From positions 1-42,897 of the forward strand of contig JAOPYH010000402.1 of the NCBI GenBank assembly GCA_025964715.1: a stretch of 42,897 bases of DNA. Reading direction: 5' to 3'. Numbering within the stretch: the stretch's first letter is position 1; each line of letters opens with the position of its first letter. Below are positions 25,153 to 33,245 of the stretch, one piece after another. The DNA comes from Streptosporangiaceae bacterium (GTDB lineage: Bacteria; Actinomycetota; Actinomycetes; Streptosporangiales; Streptosporangiaceae). The notes under the pieces are model-generated. The model was not told the origin of the DNA. It worked only from the letters and a program-made list of their open reading frames with translations, and ran no database searches. Position numbers and translations under genes: made by a program.

Positions 25153-25668
25153 GTGGTTTTCGCCATCGCGCTGGCGGGCGTGGCCGTCCTGGCCGCGGTC
25201 GTCGTCCTGGCCACCGGGCGGGGCGGCGAGCTGGCCGAGACGCATCCCGACCATCCCCCGCTTCCGCTGCCCGGCACACATCTGCTGTCCGGTACGGACG
25301 CCGCGCTGCTGCGGCTGCCGACGGGCCTGTGGGGATATCACGTCCGCATCACCGATGAGGCGCTGGAGCAGCTCGCCCTGGCGCTCACCCAGCGGGACAC
25401 GCGGATCGCGGTCCTGGAGCAGCAGCTCGCTCAGCTCCGTACCACCCAGCGTGGCGCGGACGGGCGGGCTGCGCCTGAAGCCGAACGAGGACGGCAGCAG
25501 CCCTGGGCGACCCCGCCCGGCCGGCTGTCTGGCTCGGCGCATGAGCTGGCGCCCGTGTTCGATCCCTATGAAGCAGGCGATCCCCGAGGCTCCGAAAGTC
25601 GCCGTGGACCGGCAGACGGCAGTGCCGCCTGGGATCCCGGGGCCCAAGAACGGGAGCGGTACTGGTGA
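25153..25668 (+). CDS. DivIVA-like membrane protein (Rv1209 type)
   Basis: A 171-residue protein with one N-terminal membrane helix (VFAIALAGVAVLAAVVVLAT), a short linker and a segment TGLWGYHVRITDEALEQLAL that matches the DivIVA-domain motif GYRMDEVDALLDRLA. A brief coiled coil follows (DTRIAVLEQQLAQL) and then a disordered, Pro/Gly-rich tail. Rv1209 and its relatives occupy the same place next to tag and DUF3117. A role in cell-envelope or growth-pole biology is inferred from family and context. GTG start with AGGAG 8 bases ahead; overlaps the next start (GTGA). Confidence 0.7.
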   Translation: MVFAIALAGVAVLAAVVVLATGRGGELAETHPDHPPLPLPGTHLLSGTDAALLRLPTGLWGYHVRITDEALEQLALALTQRDTRIAVLEQQLAQLRTTQRGADGRAAPEAERGRQQPWATPPGRLSGSAHELAPVFDPYEAGDPRGSESRRGPADGSAAWDPGAQERERYW

Positions 25669-26093
25669 GCCGGGTGCTGGCCTCGGCCGACGCCGGCGTG
25701 GACGCCTCTGCCGAGCGGACGTTCGCCCTGCTCACGGACTGGGAGCGCCACGGTGAGTGGATGCCGTTCACGCAGGCGGCCGGGGGCCATGAGGTCGGAG
25801 CGGCTCTCGTGGGCCGGACCGGCATCGGCCCACTCGGCTTCCTCGACACGATGGTGATCACTGATTGGCAGGCCGGCCGGCGCGTCGCCGTGCGCCATAC
25901 CGGCCGCCTCGTCCGGGGCGAGGCCTGTTTCGAGCTCACGCCGCGGCCGGGCGGCCGGTGCACGATCCTCTGGGCCGAGCGGCTGGACCTGCCGCTGGGA
26001 CCACTCGGCCGGGTGGGGTGGGTGGTCGTCGGCCCGGTGGCCCGCTGGTTCATGGGGCTGGGGCTGCGCCGCCTGGCACGGCTGGCGTCATGA
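25665..26093 (+). CDS. SRPBCC (polyketide cyclase/START-like) protein
   Basis: A 142-residue SRPBCC-fold protein. ASADAGVDASAERTFALLTD is the usual first helix-grip strand, followed by WQAGRRVAVRHTGRLV and a C-terminal amphipathic helix VARWFMGLGLRRLARLA. Such proteins bind hydrophobic ligands; this one has no attached domain. It overlaps the upstream DivIVA-like gene and the downstream tag gene, and sits in the same place in the Mycobacterium order between the Rv1209- and Rv1210-like genes. Confidence 0.8.
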   Translation: MSRVLASADAGVDASAERTFALLTDWERHGEWMPFTQAAGGHEVGAALVGRTGIGPLGFLDTMVITDWQAGRRVAVRHTGRLVRGEACFELTPRPGGRCTILWAERLDLPLGPLGRVGWVVVGPVARWFMGLGLRRLARLAS

Positions 26094-26665
26094 GCGCGGT
26101 CCTCGGAGCCGACGGGCTCGCGCGCTGCCCCTGGGGACTGTCCGCGCCGGACTATGTCGCCTATCACGACGATGAGTGGGGACGTCCGGTCCGCGACGAC
26201 CAGGGCGTGTACGAGCGGCTCTGCCTGGAGGCCTTCCAGTCCGGGCTGTCCTGGCTGACGATCCTGCGCAAGCGCGCGGGCTTCCGGGCCGCTTTCGCCG
26301 AGTTCGATCCGGTCAAGGTGGCCGAGTTCGGCTCCGAGGACGTCGAACGTCTGATGTCCGACGCGGCGATCGTCCGTAACCGGGCGAAGATCGAGGCGGC
26401 GATCGCGAACGCCCGGGCGGCGCTGGAGCTGCCCGAGGGCCTGGCCGCACTCACCTGGCGGCACGCCGACCCGCATGCCCCGGCGCCCGAGACCTCGGGG
26501 GACGTGCCCGCGTCGACGCCCGGCTCCAAGTCGCTGGCCAAGGAGCTGAAGCGGTGCGGCTTCCGTTTCGTCGGGCCGACGACCGCCTACGCGCTAATGC
26601 AGGCCTGCGGGCTCGTGGATGATCACCTTGTGGGCTGCTTCCGGCGCGGCGCCTACAGCGGCTAG
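26090..26665 (+). CDS. tag: DNA-3-methyladenine glycosylase I
   Basis: Base-excision enzyme of 191 residues that removes 3-methyladenine from DNA. The opening RCPWGLSAPDYVAYHDDEWG carries zinc ligands Cys and His, LCLEAFQSGLSWLTILRKR contains the catalytic Glu, and DDHLVGCF supplies the last His and Cys of the zinc snap. The central AIVRNRAKIEAAIANARA is the helix-hairpin region. ATGA overlap with the SRPBCC gene. Unlike most Tag proteins it has a Pro/Ala insertion before SGDVPASTPGS. Confidence 0.92.
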   Translation: MSAVLGADGLARCPWGLSAPDYVAYHDDEWGRPVRDDQGVYERLCLEAFQSGLSWLTILRKRAGFRAAFAEFDPVKVAEFGSEDVERLMSDAAIVRNRAKIEAAIANARAALELPEGLAALTWRHADPHAPAPETSGDVPASTPGSKSLAKELKRCGFRFVGPTTAYALMQACGLVDDHLVGCFRRGAYSG

Positions 26666-26699
26666 GAAGGGCCCGCGCCCCAGGACCGTTGCGGGTGCC

Positions 26700-26724
26700 G
26701 CGCCGGGCATCCGCAGCCCGGCGC
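26700..26724. terminator. Bidirectional terminator between tag and the enoyl-CoA hydratase gene
   Basis: GCGCCGGGC (26700-26708) and GCCCGGCGC (26716-26724) form a perfect 9-bp stem with loop ATCCGCA in the 76-base convergent gap. Confidence 0.6.
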
Positions 26725-26741
26725 CGGCCATCCTGGCGCGC

Positions 26742-27527
26742 TCAGCGGCCCTCGAAAGCGGGCTGCTCCTTCTGCAGGAAGGCCGTCGTGGCTTTCTGGT
26801 GGTCCTCGGTTTTCGCGCAGAGGTCCTGGAGCTCGGCCTCCTTGTCCAGGGCCGCGGCCAGGTCGTGGGTCGCCGCGTGCTGGAGCGCCTGCTTGACCGC
26901 GCGGTAGGCGATCGTCGGGCCGGCCGCGAGCCGGCCGGCGAGGGCGCGCGCCTCCGGCATCAGCCGGTCCGCCGGCACCACCTGGTTGACCATGCCGAGC
27001 TGACGTGCCTCGTCCGCCCTGACCGGCTCGGCCAGCAGCAGCAACTCGGTGGCCTTGGCGTGACCTACCAGCCGTTGCAGCGTCCAGGACATGCCACTGT
27101 CCGGTCCGAGCCCGATCTTTGTGAACGCGGTCGCGAAGGAGGCCTTCTCGGCCGCGATCCGGAGGTCACAGGCGAACGCCAGAGACGCCCCGGCGCCGGC
27201 CGCGACCCCGTTGACGGCGGCCACCACGGGTTTGGGCATCTCCGCGATGGCCCGGGCGATCGGGTTGTAATGGTCACGGACGGTGTTGTTCAGGCCGCGG
27301 CCCGCCGCCAGGTTGCCGGCGTGCTCGCGCAGGTCCTGGCCGGCGCAGAACGCGCGTCCCGATCCGGTCAGGATCACCGCCCGTACGGCATCGTCACCAG
27401 CGGCCCGCTCCACGGCGGCCCTGAGCGCCTCCTTGACCTCCACGGTCAACGAGTTCATCGCGTCCGGGCGGTTGAGCGTGATCGTCGCAACGCCGCCGGT
27501 CAGGTCGTACAGCACGGTCTCCGACAT
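26742..27527 (-). CDS. Enoyl-CoA hydratase/isomerase family protein
   Basis: A crotonase-fold enzyme of 261 residues. MSETVLYDLTGGVATITLNR is a normal start, SGRAFCAGQDLREHA gives the oxyanion-hole region, and KPVVAAVNGVAAGAGASLAF has the second oxyanion segment. Downstream it has IGLGPDSGMSWTLQRLVG where hydratases carry catalytic acids; the Asp-Ser-Gly pattern resembles PaaG-type ring-opening isomerases. With a PaaX-family regulator directly upstream, phenylacetyl-CoA-type degradation is a reasonable guess. ATG at 27527 (after GGAGGAC), although the frame opens further upstream. Confidence 0.85.
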   Translation of the reverse strand: MSETVLYDLTGGVATITLNRPDAMNSLTVEVKEALRAAVERAAGDDAVRAVILTGSGRAFCAGQDLREHAGNLAAGRGLNNTVRDHYNPIARAIAEMPKPVVAAVNGVAAGAGASLAFACDLRIAAEKASFATAFTKIGLGPDSGMSWTLQRLVGHAKATELLLLAEPVRADEARQLGMVNQVVPADRLMPEARALAGRLAAGPTIAYRAVKQALQHAATHDLAAALDKEAELQDLCAKTEDHQKATTAFLQKEQPAFEGR

Positions 27528-27582
27528 CGTCGTCCTCCAGCTTCTGCCGTGGTCCCCGGGTCCGAACGGATCCGGGGTTCGA

Positions 27583-28398
27583 TCATGAGGGGGAAGCGGC
27601 CCGCAGGCAACGATCGACGAACCGGGACGCCCCCGGCAAGAGGCGTGCCGCCTCCGCGTCGAAGAAGCGCGCCGCGTCCGTGCCCGGCCACTCCGGCGGC
27701 AGCAGGCTCGCCGGCAGGCCCGGGTCCCGGAACAGGAACTTGCGCCACTCGTGGACGAGCCGGCTGCGGACGGCGAAGGCACGCTCGTCAGCGGGGTCGC
27801 CGCCGCCTGCCGGGTCCGCTCCGGAGCCCGCCCCGTCGCAGACCAGGGCGTGTGCCTCGGTGAGCCACCTTTCGTAGGCGCCGCCCAGCCCGTCCAGGTC
27901 CCAGCTCCGGGCCACGAGCCCGCGGGCGTCGCCGTCATAGGTCGAGCGGAACCGCTCCGCCCGCACCTGCTCCGCGTCGAGCAACGGATCCAGCTCGGGG
28001 GAGGGGCGCGGCCCGATCCAGGTGGTCTCGTCCAGCCGCGCGTAGCCGAGGTAGGCCAGTCCCGCCGCGAGCCGGTCCCTGCGGGCTCGTTCCCGTACCC
28101 GCTCGATCACCAGCAGCTGCCAGTGCCCGTCCCAGGCGCCGAGGTGGCGATAGATGCGGTGTGCGGCCTCGTCGAGCCGCCGTACCGCCCGTGGCGTCAG
28201 GGTGTAGGCCGGGCCGGCGGGCAACCGTACGGGGGTCAGCCAGCCTTGCCGCACCATGCGGGAGACGGCCGTCCGCACGGCCGGAGCAGCGATGTCGAGA
28301 GCCGACAGCAGCCTGACGAGAGAGGCGATCGGGGCCGTGCCGCCGCGAGCGCGCAGATGGTCACCGTAGAGGTCGAAGAGGGCCGAACGGGCATTCAT
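27583..28398 (-). CDS. PaaX family transcriptional regulator
   Basis: A 271-residue regulator of the PaaX family, repressors of phenylacetate degradation that respond to phenylacetyl-CoA. N-terminal winged helix: FDLYGDHLRARGGTAPIASL, ALDIAAPAVRTAVSRMVRQG. The middle region (about 90-170) has LGAWDGHWQLLVIERVRERA and LGYARLDETTWIGP, and the C-terminal part contains SRLVHEWRKFLFRDPGLPA with WRKFLFRDP. It lies 55 bases upstream of the enoyl-CoA hydratase gene on the same strand and is probably its regulator. It is divergent from the DUF3117 gene. Confidence 0.86.
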   Translation of the reverse strand: MNARSALFDLYGDHLRARGGTAPIASLVRLLSALDIAAPAVRTAVSRMVRQGWLTPVRLPAGPAYTLTPRAVRRLDEAAHRIYRHLGAWDGHWQLLVIERVRERARRDRLAAGLAYLGYARLDETTWIGPRPSPELDPLLDAEQVRAERFRSTYDGDARGLVARSWDLDGLGGAYERWLTEAHALVCDGAGSGADPAGGGDPADERAFAVRSRLVHEWRKFLFRDPGLPASLLPPEWPGTDAARFFDAEAARLLPGASRFVDRCLRAASPS

Positions 28399-28456
28399 AG
28401 GTAGGCAGTCTGCCGATCTGGACGCTGATCGTTACCACTTCGCGGCTAGAAGACGA

Positions 28457-28462
28457 GATAAT
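28457..28462 (+). promoter_or_regulatory. Possible -10 element for the DUF3117 gene
   Basis: GATAAT lies 67 bases upstream of the DUF3117 ATG in the 131-base divergent gap. A convincing -35 box at 16-18 bases was not found, so this is weak. Confidence 0.3.
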
Positions 28463-28529
28463 GAACCATTACAGATGACGTGGATGCGAGAGGCGGCCAC
28501 GCGGCCCTAGGCAGGAAGGGGATGCACGC

Positions 28530-28697
28530 ATGGCGGCGATGAAGCCGCGGACAGGCGACGGTCCGCTTGAAGTGACCAAGGAGGGACGCGGAATCGTCAT
28601 GCGTGTCCCGCTCGAAGGTGGCGGGCGCCTCGTCGTCGAGCTATCGGCTGACGAGGCCGGCGAGCTGGGCGACGCGCTCAAGAACGTGGTGGGTTAA
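28530..28697 (+). CDS. DUF3117 family small conserved protein (Rv1211 type)
   Basis: A 55-residue protein beginning MAAMKPRTGDGPLEVTKEG and containing RGIVMRVPLEGGGRLVVEL, ending DALKNVVG. The sequence is nearly invariant in actinobacteria, including Rv1211, and is very short but clearly coding. It starts at ATG 28530, behind AGGAAGGGG, and ends at TAA 28695-28697. Function unknown; such strong conservation suggests an essential or ribosome/envelope-related small protein, but that is inference. Confidence 0.9.
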   Translation: MAAMKPRTGDGPLEVTKEGRGIVMRVPLEGGGRLVVELSADEAGELGDALKNVVG

Positions 28698-28726
28698 CAG
28701 GCCCACAGCCCAGAAATGTCGGTGAC

Positions 28727-28751
28727 GGTCCCGGTGGATAACGCCGGGACC
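28727..28751 (+). terminator. Hairpin after the DUF3117 gene
   Basis: GGTCCCGG (28727-28734) and CCGGGACC (28744-28751) form a perfect 8-bp stem, extendable by a T.G and G.C pair, with loop around GATAA. It starts 29 bases after the small gene's stop and is 38 bases before the leucyl aminopeptidase start, so it could end the small transcript or act in the aminopeptidase leader. Confidence 0.55.
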
Positions 28752-28789
28752 CTCGCCGTTCTGATCGTGTTGTAAAAGGGGAGATTAAA

Positions 28790-30382
28790 GTGCCGGTCGA
28801 GACCCGGATCCGGTCCGTGGCGGGATCTCTACGACAGGCGGCGCGCGACGCCGGCGCGGAGGTGCTGGCCGTCCCGGTACGTCCGGGGCCTGAGGCCGAC
28901 GCGGCCATCGCGGATCTCGCCGATCTCCTTTCGGTCGACCCCGCGCGGCTGCTCGCCTATGAGGACGCCTCCGGAGATTCCGGGGAGATCATCGTCACAC
29001 CCATCCGCCTCCCGGTGGAGGACACGGCGGAGGTCTCTGGCGACGGCGAGGTCCATCACCTTGGCCAACTGATGCTGTACGGGGTGGGAGACGCCTCCCC
29101 CGGGGCCCTGCGCCGCGCCGGTGCCGCACTGGCCCGCCGTTGCAAGGGCCGTACGACAGTGGTCGTGGCGGCGCCGGACGGGGACCTGTCGGCGTTCACG
29201 GAGGGGGCCTTCCTGGCCTCCTACGAGTTCCGCCTGGGCGAGCCCGGCAAGAAGAGGCCGGTCGCCGCGATCCTCCTGTGCGGTTCCGGCGCATCGAGCC
29301 CGTCGGCCGAGGCCGCAGCCGCTGAGGCCGGGACCGCAACGGCAGGACCCGAGCCGGCCCCGGCGACCGGAGTGGCGCGTGGTCTCGCCACGGCTCAGGC
29401 CACCGCCCTGGCCCGGGACCTGACCAACATGCCGTCCACGCAGAAGTGCCCGGCGTGGCTGGCCGACCGCGCCGAAGAGATCGCCGCCGCGTCCGGGCTG
29501 ACCGTACGGATTCGTGACGAGGTCGAGCTGCGCGATGAGGGCTTCGGCGGGATCCTCGCAGTCGGCGCCGGCTCGGCCCGCCCGCCACGCCTGATCGAGC
29601 TGTCCTACGAACCGGACTCGTTCTCCGAGCACATCGTCCTGGTGGGTAAGGGGATCACGTTCGACACCGGGGGGCTCTCACTGAAGCCCAACGAGAACAT
29701 GAAGACCATGAAGACCGACATGGCCGGCGGGGCCGTGGTGATGGCGGTCATGAGCGCGCTGCGCTCGCTCGGCGTGGGAGTACGCGTGACCGGGTTGATC
29801 CCCGCGGCCGAGAACATGCCGTCCGGGTCGGCCATGCGACCCAGCGATGTGATCACCCACTATGGGGGCCGGACCTCCGAAGTCCTCAACACCGACGCCG
29901 AGGGCAGGCTGGTCCTCGCCGACGCCCTGGCCTACGCGGACACGCGGCTGGATCCGGACATGGTCGTCGACGTGGCGACGCTCACCGGAGCGGCCAAGGT
30001 GGCCTTGGGTCTCCGGCACGGCGCGTTGTTCGCCACCGATGATGATCTAGCCGGCGCTCTCACGGACGCGGGCGCCGGCAGCGGCGAGCGGCTGTGGCGG
30101 ATGCCCATCATCGAGGAATATCGCGAGGCCATCGATTCCGACGTCGCGGACGTGGCCAACATCGAGCGGCGCGGCTTCGGCGGCGGTTCGATCATGGCCG
30201 CGCTCTTCCTGCGCGAGTTCGCGGGCAAGCGGCGCTGGGCGCATCTGGACGTGGCCGGCCCGGCCAGGGCCACCTCGGACGAGGCCGAGATCACCAAGGG
30301 AGCCACCGGATTCGGCACCCGTCTGCTGCTGAACTGGCTCGTGCTCCACAACGTGCCGCAGAGCATTCCGCAGCCGTCCTGA
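28790..30382 (+). CDS. pepA: Leucyl aminopeptidase (M17, PepA family)
   Basis: A 530-residue cytosolic di-manganese/zinc aminopeptidase that removes N-terminal residues. Metal and active-site segments: GKGITFDTGGLSLKPNENMK with the catalytic Lys and metal Asp, KTDMAGGAVVMAVM, MRPSDVITHYGGRTSEVLNT, and the signature NTDAEGRLVLADAL with metal Asp and Glu and the catalytic Arg. C-terminal WAHLDVAGPARATSD is also diagnostic. A hydrophilic Ala/Gly/Pro-rich linker (about residues 165-205) joins the N-terminal cap. GTG start at 28790 preceded by GGGGAG. Confidence 0.93.
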   Translation: MPVETRIRSVAGSLRQAARDAGAEVLAVPVRPGPEADAAIADLADLLSVDPARLLAYEDASGDSGEIIVTPIRLPVEDTAEVSGDGEVHHLGQLMLYGVGDASPGALRRAGAALARRCKGRTTVVVAAPDGDLSAFTEGAFLASYEFRLGEPGKKRPVAAILLCGSGASSPSAEAAAAEAGTATAGPEPAPATGVARGLATAQATALARDLTNMPSTQKCPAWLADRAEEIAAASGLTVRIRDEVELRDEGFGGILAVGAGSARPPRLIELSYEPDSFSEHIVLVGKGITFDTGGLSLKPNENMKTMKTDMAGGAVVMAVMSALRSLGVGVRVTGLIPAAENMPSGSAMRPSDVITHYGGRTSEVLNTDAEGRLVLADALAYADTRLDPDMVVDVATLTGAAKVALGLRHGALFATDDDLAGALTDAGAGSGERLWRMPIIEEYREAIDSDVADVANIERRGFGGGSIMAALFLREFAGKRRWAHLDVAGPARATSDEAEITKGATGFGTRLLLNWLVLHNVPQSIPQPS

Positions 30383-30438
30383 CGCCCCGCCGTTGGTCAG
30401 CGGTGGCCATGGGTCTACGGCGACATCGACTTGGTATG

Positions 30439-30465
30439 GGCGAACCGGCCTTCGGCCGGTTCGCC
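30439..30465 (+). terminator. Strong terminator after leucyl aminopeptidase
   Basis: GGCGAACCGGCC (30439-30450) and GGCCGGTTCGCC (30454-30465) are perfect 12-bp arms with a TTC loop. It begins 56 bases past the pepA stop. It is followed by TGTGTGG, a weak T-containing tract. Confidence 0.7.
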
Positions 30466-30493
30466 TGTGTGGCGGAACGGCATTCCGCGCCCG

Positions 30494-30625
30494 GTTGTCC
30501 AGGGTGACCTGCGCGCCGGCCCGCCGCGACTGCTCGATGAGCTCCGGGAGATCGGACAACGTCCGCTGCGGGCGTTCCGGGCCGGGCGTGCCGGGGTCCG
30601 CGCGTAGCATGCCGATCACCTCGTC
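30494..30625 (-). pseudogene. Relic of a NarL-type sensor histidine kinase
   Basis: On the minus strand about 44 codons read GDEVIGMLRADPG, RTLSDLPELIEQ and SRRAGAQVTLDN. This is the linker between the dimerisation helices and the ATPase domain in NarL-family kinases (pattern VIGMLR...LADLPALVERSRRAGAxVTLD). The pattern is lost on both sides, so only this fragment remains. Two intact kinases of the same family lie at 31.4 and 33.2 kb. Identification rests on pattern alone. Confidence 0.55.
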
Positions 30626-30791
30626 GCCGATGCAGCGTCGCCTACGCCCCTCGTCGTAGCGCTGTACGCACTGACGCGTAAAGCGAGATCCGCTCCTGGT
30701 GCCAAGCCATCCCTGATCCGGTTCGTTAGCCTGACACAGCCTCGTGCTACTCCCCCCGGAGCGCCGGACCTGCTATAGGGAAAGGGAAGTC
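30626..30791. other. Remainder of the 409-base gap before the membrane-protein gene
   Basis: The pepA-to-membrane-protein gap (30383-30791) contains the terminator and the kinase relic described separately. The rest shows no other gene or repeat that I can support. TATAGG at 30774-30779 could be a -10 element for the membrane-protein gene, but no matching -35 box is evident. Confidence 0.4.
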
Positions 30792-31373
30792 ATGACCTCA
30801 ACCCGAACGTCGCCGGGCAGGACCGGATCCACCCGCCGGGCCATACCCCTCATGCCGCCGCGGGTCCGCAAGATCGTGCTTACTCTCCACGTGATTTTCT
30901 CGGTGGGATGGCTCGGGATCGACGTTGCCATGCTCACTCTGGGCATCACCGGTTTCACCGGATCCACCATTGAAACGATGCGGGAAAGCTACATAACAAT
31001 GGAGCGCTTCGGTGATTTGCTGGTCATTCCAGCGGGCTTCTGCGCGGTGCTCACCGGACTGCTGCTCGGTCTCGGCACACCCTGGGGCCTGCTCCGGCAC
31101 TACTGGGTGACGGTCAAACTGCTCCTGGGCCTGGGAGCGTTGACGCTCGTGGTGTTCGCGCTGCGGGTCCAGTTGCACGACGCCGCATCACTGGTGAGCA
31201 GGCCAGGTGCGTCGACGGACATCGGTTTCGTGGGAACCACCTTGGTGATCGCGCCGTCGGTCGCGCTCCTCCTCTACACCGGGAACGTCGTGCTGTCGAT
31301 CTTCAAACCGTGGGGGAGGACCTCCTACGGCAAGCGCAAGAACGCCGAGAGCGTCCGGCGAATCAGCGGCTGA
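30792..31373 (+). CDS. Four-helix membrane protein (DUF2269-like)
   Basis: A 193-residue protein with a basic N-terminal tail and four membrane helices: IVLTLHVIFSVGWLGIDVAM, FGDLLVIPAGFCAVLTGLLL, VTVKLLLGLGALTLVVFALR and TTLVIAPSVALLLYTGNVVL. The HVxFSxGWLG opening resembles DUF2269/CopD-like integral membrane proteins. ATG at 30792 with GGGAAG; an earlier in-frame ATG-like start at 30744 has no ribosome-binding site. It is 40 bases upstream of the first sensor kinase and probably shares its transcript, so it may be a signal-input or accessory protein. Function unknown. Confidence 0.65.
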   Translation: MTSTRTSPGRTGSTRRAIPLMPPRVRKIVLTLHVIFSVGWLGIDVAMLTLGITGFTGSTIETMRESYITMERFGDLLVIPAGFCAVLTGLLLGLGTPWGLLRHYWVTVKLLLGLGALTLVVFALRVQLHDAASLVSRPGASTDIGFVGTTLVIAPSVALLLYTGNVVLSIFKPWGRTSYGKRKNAESVRRISG

Positions 31374-31413
31374 GGCATTGAGACGACCGGGGGCCGCCTT
31401 CTATCGTCGCAGC

Positions 31414-32571
31414 ATGCCCATGGAGCGGGCCCTGTCCGGAAGGTTCGGCGGCCTGACGGTCGGCGGCTTGGTGTTCGACGGCGCGCTCTCGGCCACCGTG
31501 TGCGCAGTGGTCCTCGTCTGGTCGGCGCTGGCTGCGGGCTTCACCGACTCGCCCGTGCTGGTCGGTGCCGTCGTTCTGTGCGGCACGGCGCTGCTGGTCC
31601 GGCGCGTATGGCCATGGCCGGCGCTCGTGGTGGTCACCGCGGTGACGACCGGCTATCTGGCGGCCGGGCATCCCTCCGAGGCGATCATCGGCATGGTCAG
31701 CGTCGCGATATACGCGGTCGCGCACCGGACCTCGTGGTGGCGAGCGCTGGCAGCCGGCGCTCTGACGCTCTGCGCGATCCTGCCCCCGTACCTCGTCCGG
31801 GCCGAGCAGACTCAGCAGGTGTGGGGCGCCACTTCACTGATCGCCATGGCTCTGCTGCTGCCGGCCGCGCTGGCCGTGGCCGCACGGGTTCGGCGGGAGT
31901 CGGTGGCACGGGCCGGTGCGGAGGAGATCCGCGGCCGCGTGGAGGAGGAGCGGCTGGAGATCGCGCGGGAGGTCCATGACGTGCTCGGCCACGCGCTGGC
32001 GGTGATCTACATGCAGGCGGGGGTCGCCCTGCACGTCCGGGCCAGGCGTCCGGGCCAGGTGAAGGAGGCCTTGGAGGCGGTCGGCCAGGCGAGCCGGGAG
32101 GCGCTGACCGAACTCGACGCCACGTTCGGGGTGTTCCGCGAGACTCAGGATCCGGTGGCCGACCGGCCGGATCTGGGGCTCGACCAGCTGGACACGCTGC
32201 TGGCCGTGATGCGCCGCGCCGGACTGGAGGTGGCTCTGACAGTGGCAGGCCCGCGCGCCCGGCTCTCACCCGAGATCGAACGGGCCGCATATCGGATCAC
32301 CCAGGAATCTCTGACGAACGTTCTGCACCATGCTGGCGCGGTCCGTGCGGCCGTCGACCTGCTGTACGAGCCTGACTCGCTGTCGCTTCGGATCAGCAAC
32401 GAGGAGGGGCCGGTGCCCGCCTCGCCGGACGCGACCGGTGCCGGGGGCAACGGGATCCCGGGTATGCGTGAGCGGGCGACCGCCCTGGGCGGCACGCTCC
32501 GGGCGGGTCCGGATACGGATGGCGGATTCCTGGTGGCCGCACGGCTCCCTCTGAAAGATTGCCGCGCATGA
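31414..32571 (+). CDS. NarL-type sensor histidine kinase (HK1)
   Basis: A 385-residue integral-membrane kinase. Five or so helices in residues 20-160 (for example TVCAVVLVWSALAAGF, ALVVVTAVTTGYLAAG, LIAMALLLPAALAVAA) precede the HisKA_3 dimerisation region with phospho-acceptor His188 in REVHDVLGHALAVIYMQ, then the ATPase domain: ITQESLTNVLHHAGAV (N box), GNGIPGMRERATALGGTLRA (G2). Like DesK-type kinases it has no large extracellular loop, so it probably senses membrane state. ATG 31414 or 31420. It overlaps the response regulator by ATGA. Confidence 0.9.
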   Translation: MPMERALSGRFGGLTVGGLVFDGALSATVCAVVLVWSALAAGFTDSPVLVGAVVLCGTALLVRRVWPWPALVVVTAVTTGYLAAGHPSEAIIGMVSVAIYAVAHRTSWWRALAAGALTLCAILPPYLVRAEQTQQVWGATSLIAMALLLPAALAVAARVRRESVARAGAEEIRGRVEEERLEIAREVHDVLGHALAVIYMQAGVALHVRARRPGQVKEALEAVGQASREALTELDATFGVFRETQDPVADRPDLGLDQLDTLLAVMRRAGLEVALTVAGPRARLSPEIERAAYRITQESLTNVLHHAGAVRAAVDLLYEPDSLSLRISNEEGPVPASPDATGAGGNGIPGMRERATALGGTLRAGPDTDGGFLVAARLPLKDCRA

Positions 32572-33233
32572 TCCGTGTATTGGTGGCCGACGATCAGAGC
32601 CTGTTCCGGATGGGCCTCCGCGTGCTGCTGGAGTCGGAGGGCGACATGGAACTCGTCGGCGAGGCCGGCGATGGCCGGGCAGCGGTCGAGATGGCGCGCC
32701 GCACTCGCCCGGATGTGGCACTGCTCGATGTCCGCATGCCAGACACCGATGGGCTCGCCGCGCTCCGGGGGATCACCGAAGATCCAGGGCTGTCCGGCAC
32801 GAGGGTCGTGATGCTGACCACCTTCGACCTGGACGAGTACGTCTTCGAGGCGCTGCGCGGTGGCGCCAGCGGATTTCTGGTCAAGGACACCGAACCCGAC
32901 GAGCTCGTTCGCGCCGTACGGGTGGTCGCCCGTGGCGAGTCGCTGCTGTCGCCGACCGTCACCAGACGCCTGATCAGCGCGTTCGTGGCCCGCACGGCCC
33001 TCGGCCGGGTCCCTCACCCCGGCCTCGCCCGGCTCACCGAACGCGAACGGCAGATCGTCGCACTCGTGGCTGAAGGGCTGTCCAACGAGGAGATCGCCGA
33101 TCGGCTGGTCATCAGCCCGGCGACCGCCCGCACCCACGTCAGCCGCGCAATGGTCAAACTGCACGCCCGGGACCGTGCACAGCTCGTCGTCTTCGCCTTT
33201 CAGTCCGATCTGGCGCGCGGCCAGAGCGGCTGA
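32568..33233 (+). CDS. LuxR/NarL-type response regulator
   Basis: A 221-residue regulator. The receiver domain has the acidic pair ADDQSLFRMG, phospho-acceptor Asp54 in ALLDVRMPDTDGL, and the conserved Thr and Lys (MLTTFDLDEYVFEALRGG, FLVKDTEP). A DNA-binding LuxR helix-turn-helix follows: LTERERQIVALVAEGLSNEE, then IADRLVISPATARTHVSRAM. ATG at 32568 overlaps the kinase stop, pairing it with HK1. It converges on the second kinase (12-base gap) and is the only response regulator near HK2. Its targets probably include the transporter operon. Confidence 0.92.
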   Translation: MIRVLVADDQSLFRMGLRVLLESEGDMELVGEAGDGRAAVEMARRTRPDVALLDVRMPDTDGLAALRGITEDPGLSGTRVVMLTTFDLDEYVFEALRGGASGFLVKDTEPDELVRAVRVVARGESLLSPTVTRRLISAFVARTALGRVPHPGLARLTERERQIVALVAEGLSNEEIADRLVISPATARTHVSRAMVKLHARDRAQLVVFAFQSDLARGQSG

Positions 33234-33245
33234 CGGCCACGCTGC

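Noticed and set aside
30393..30659. Plus-strand 88-codon frame after pepA
   Set aside because: It reads through the terminator hairpin and is antisense to the kinase relic; no family features.
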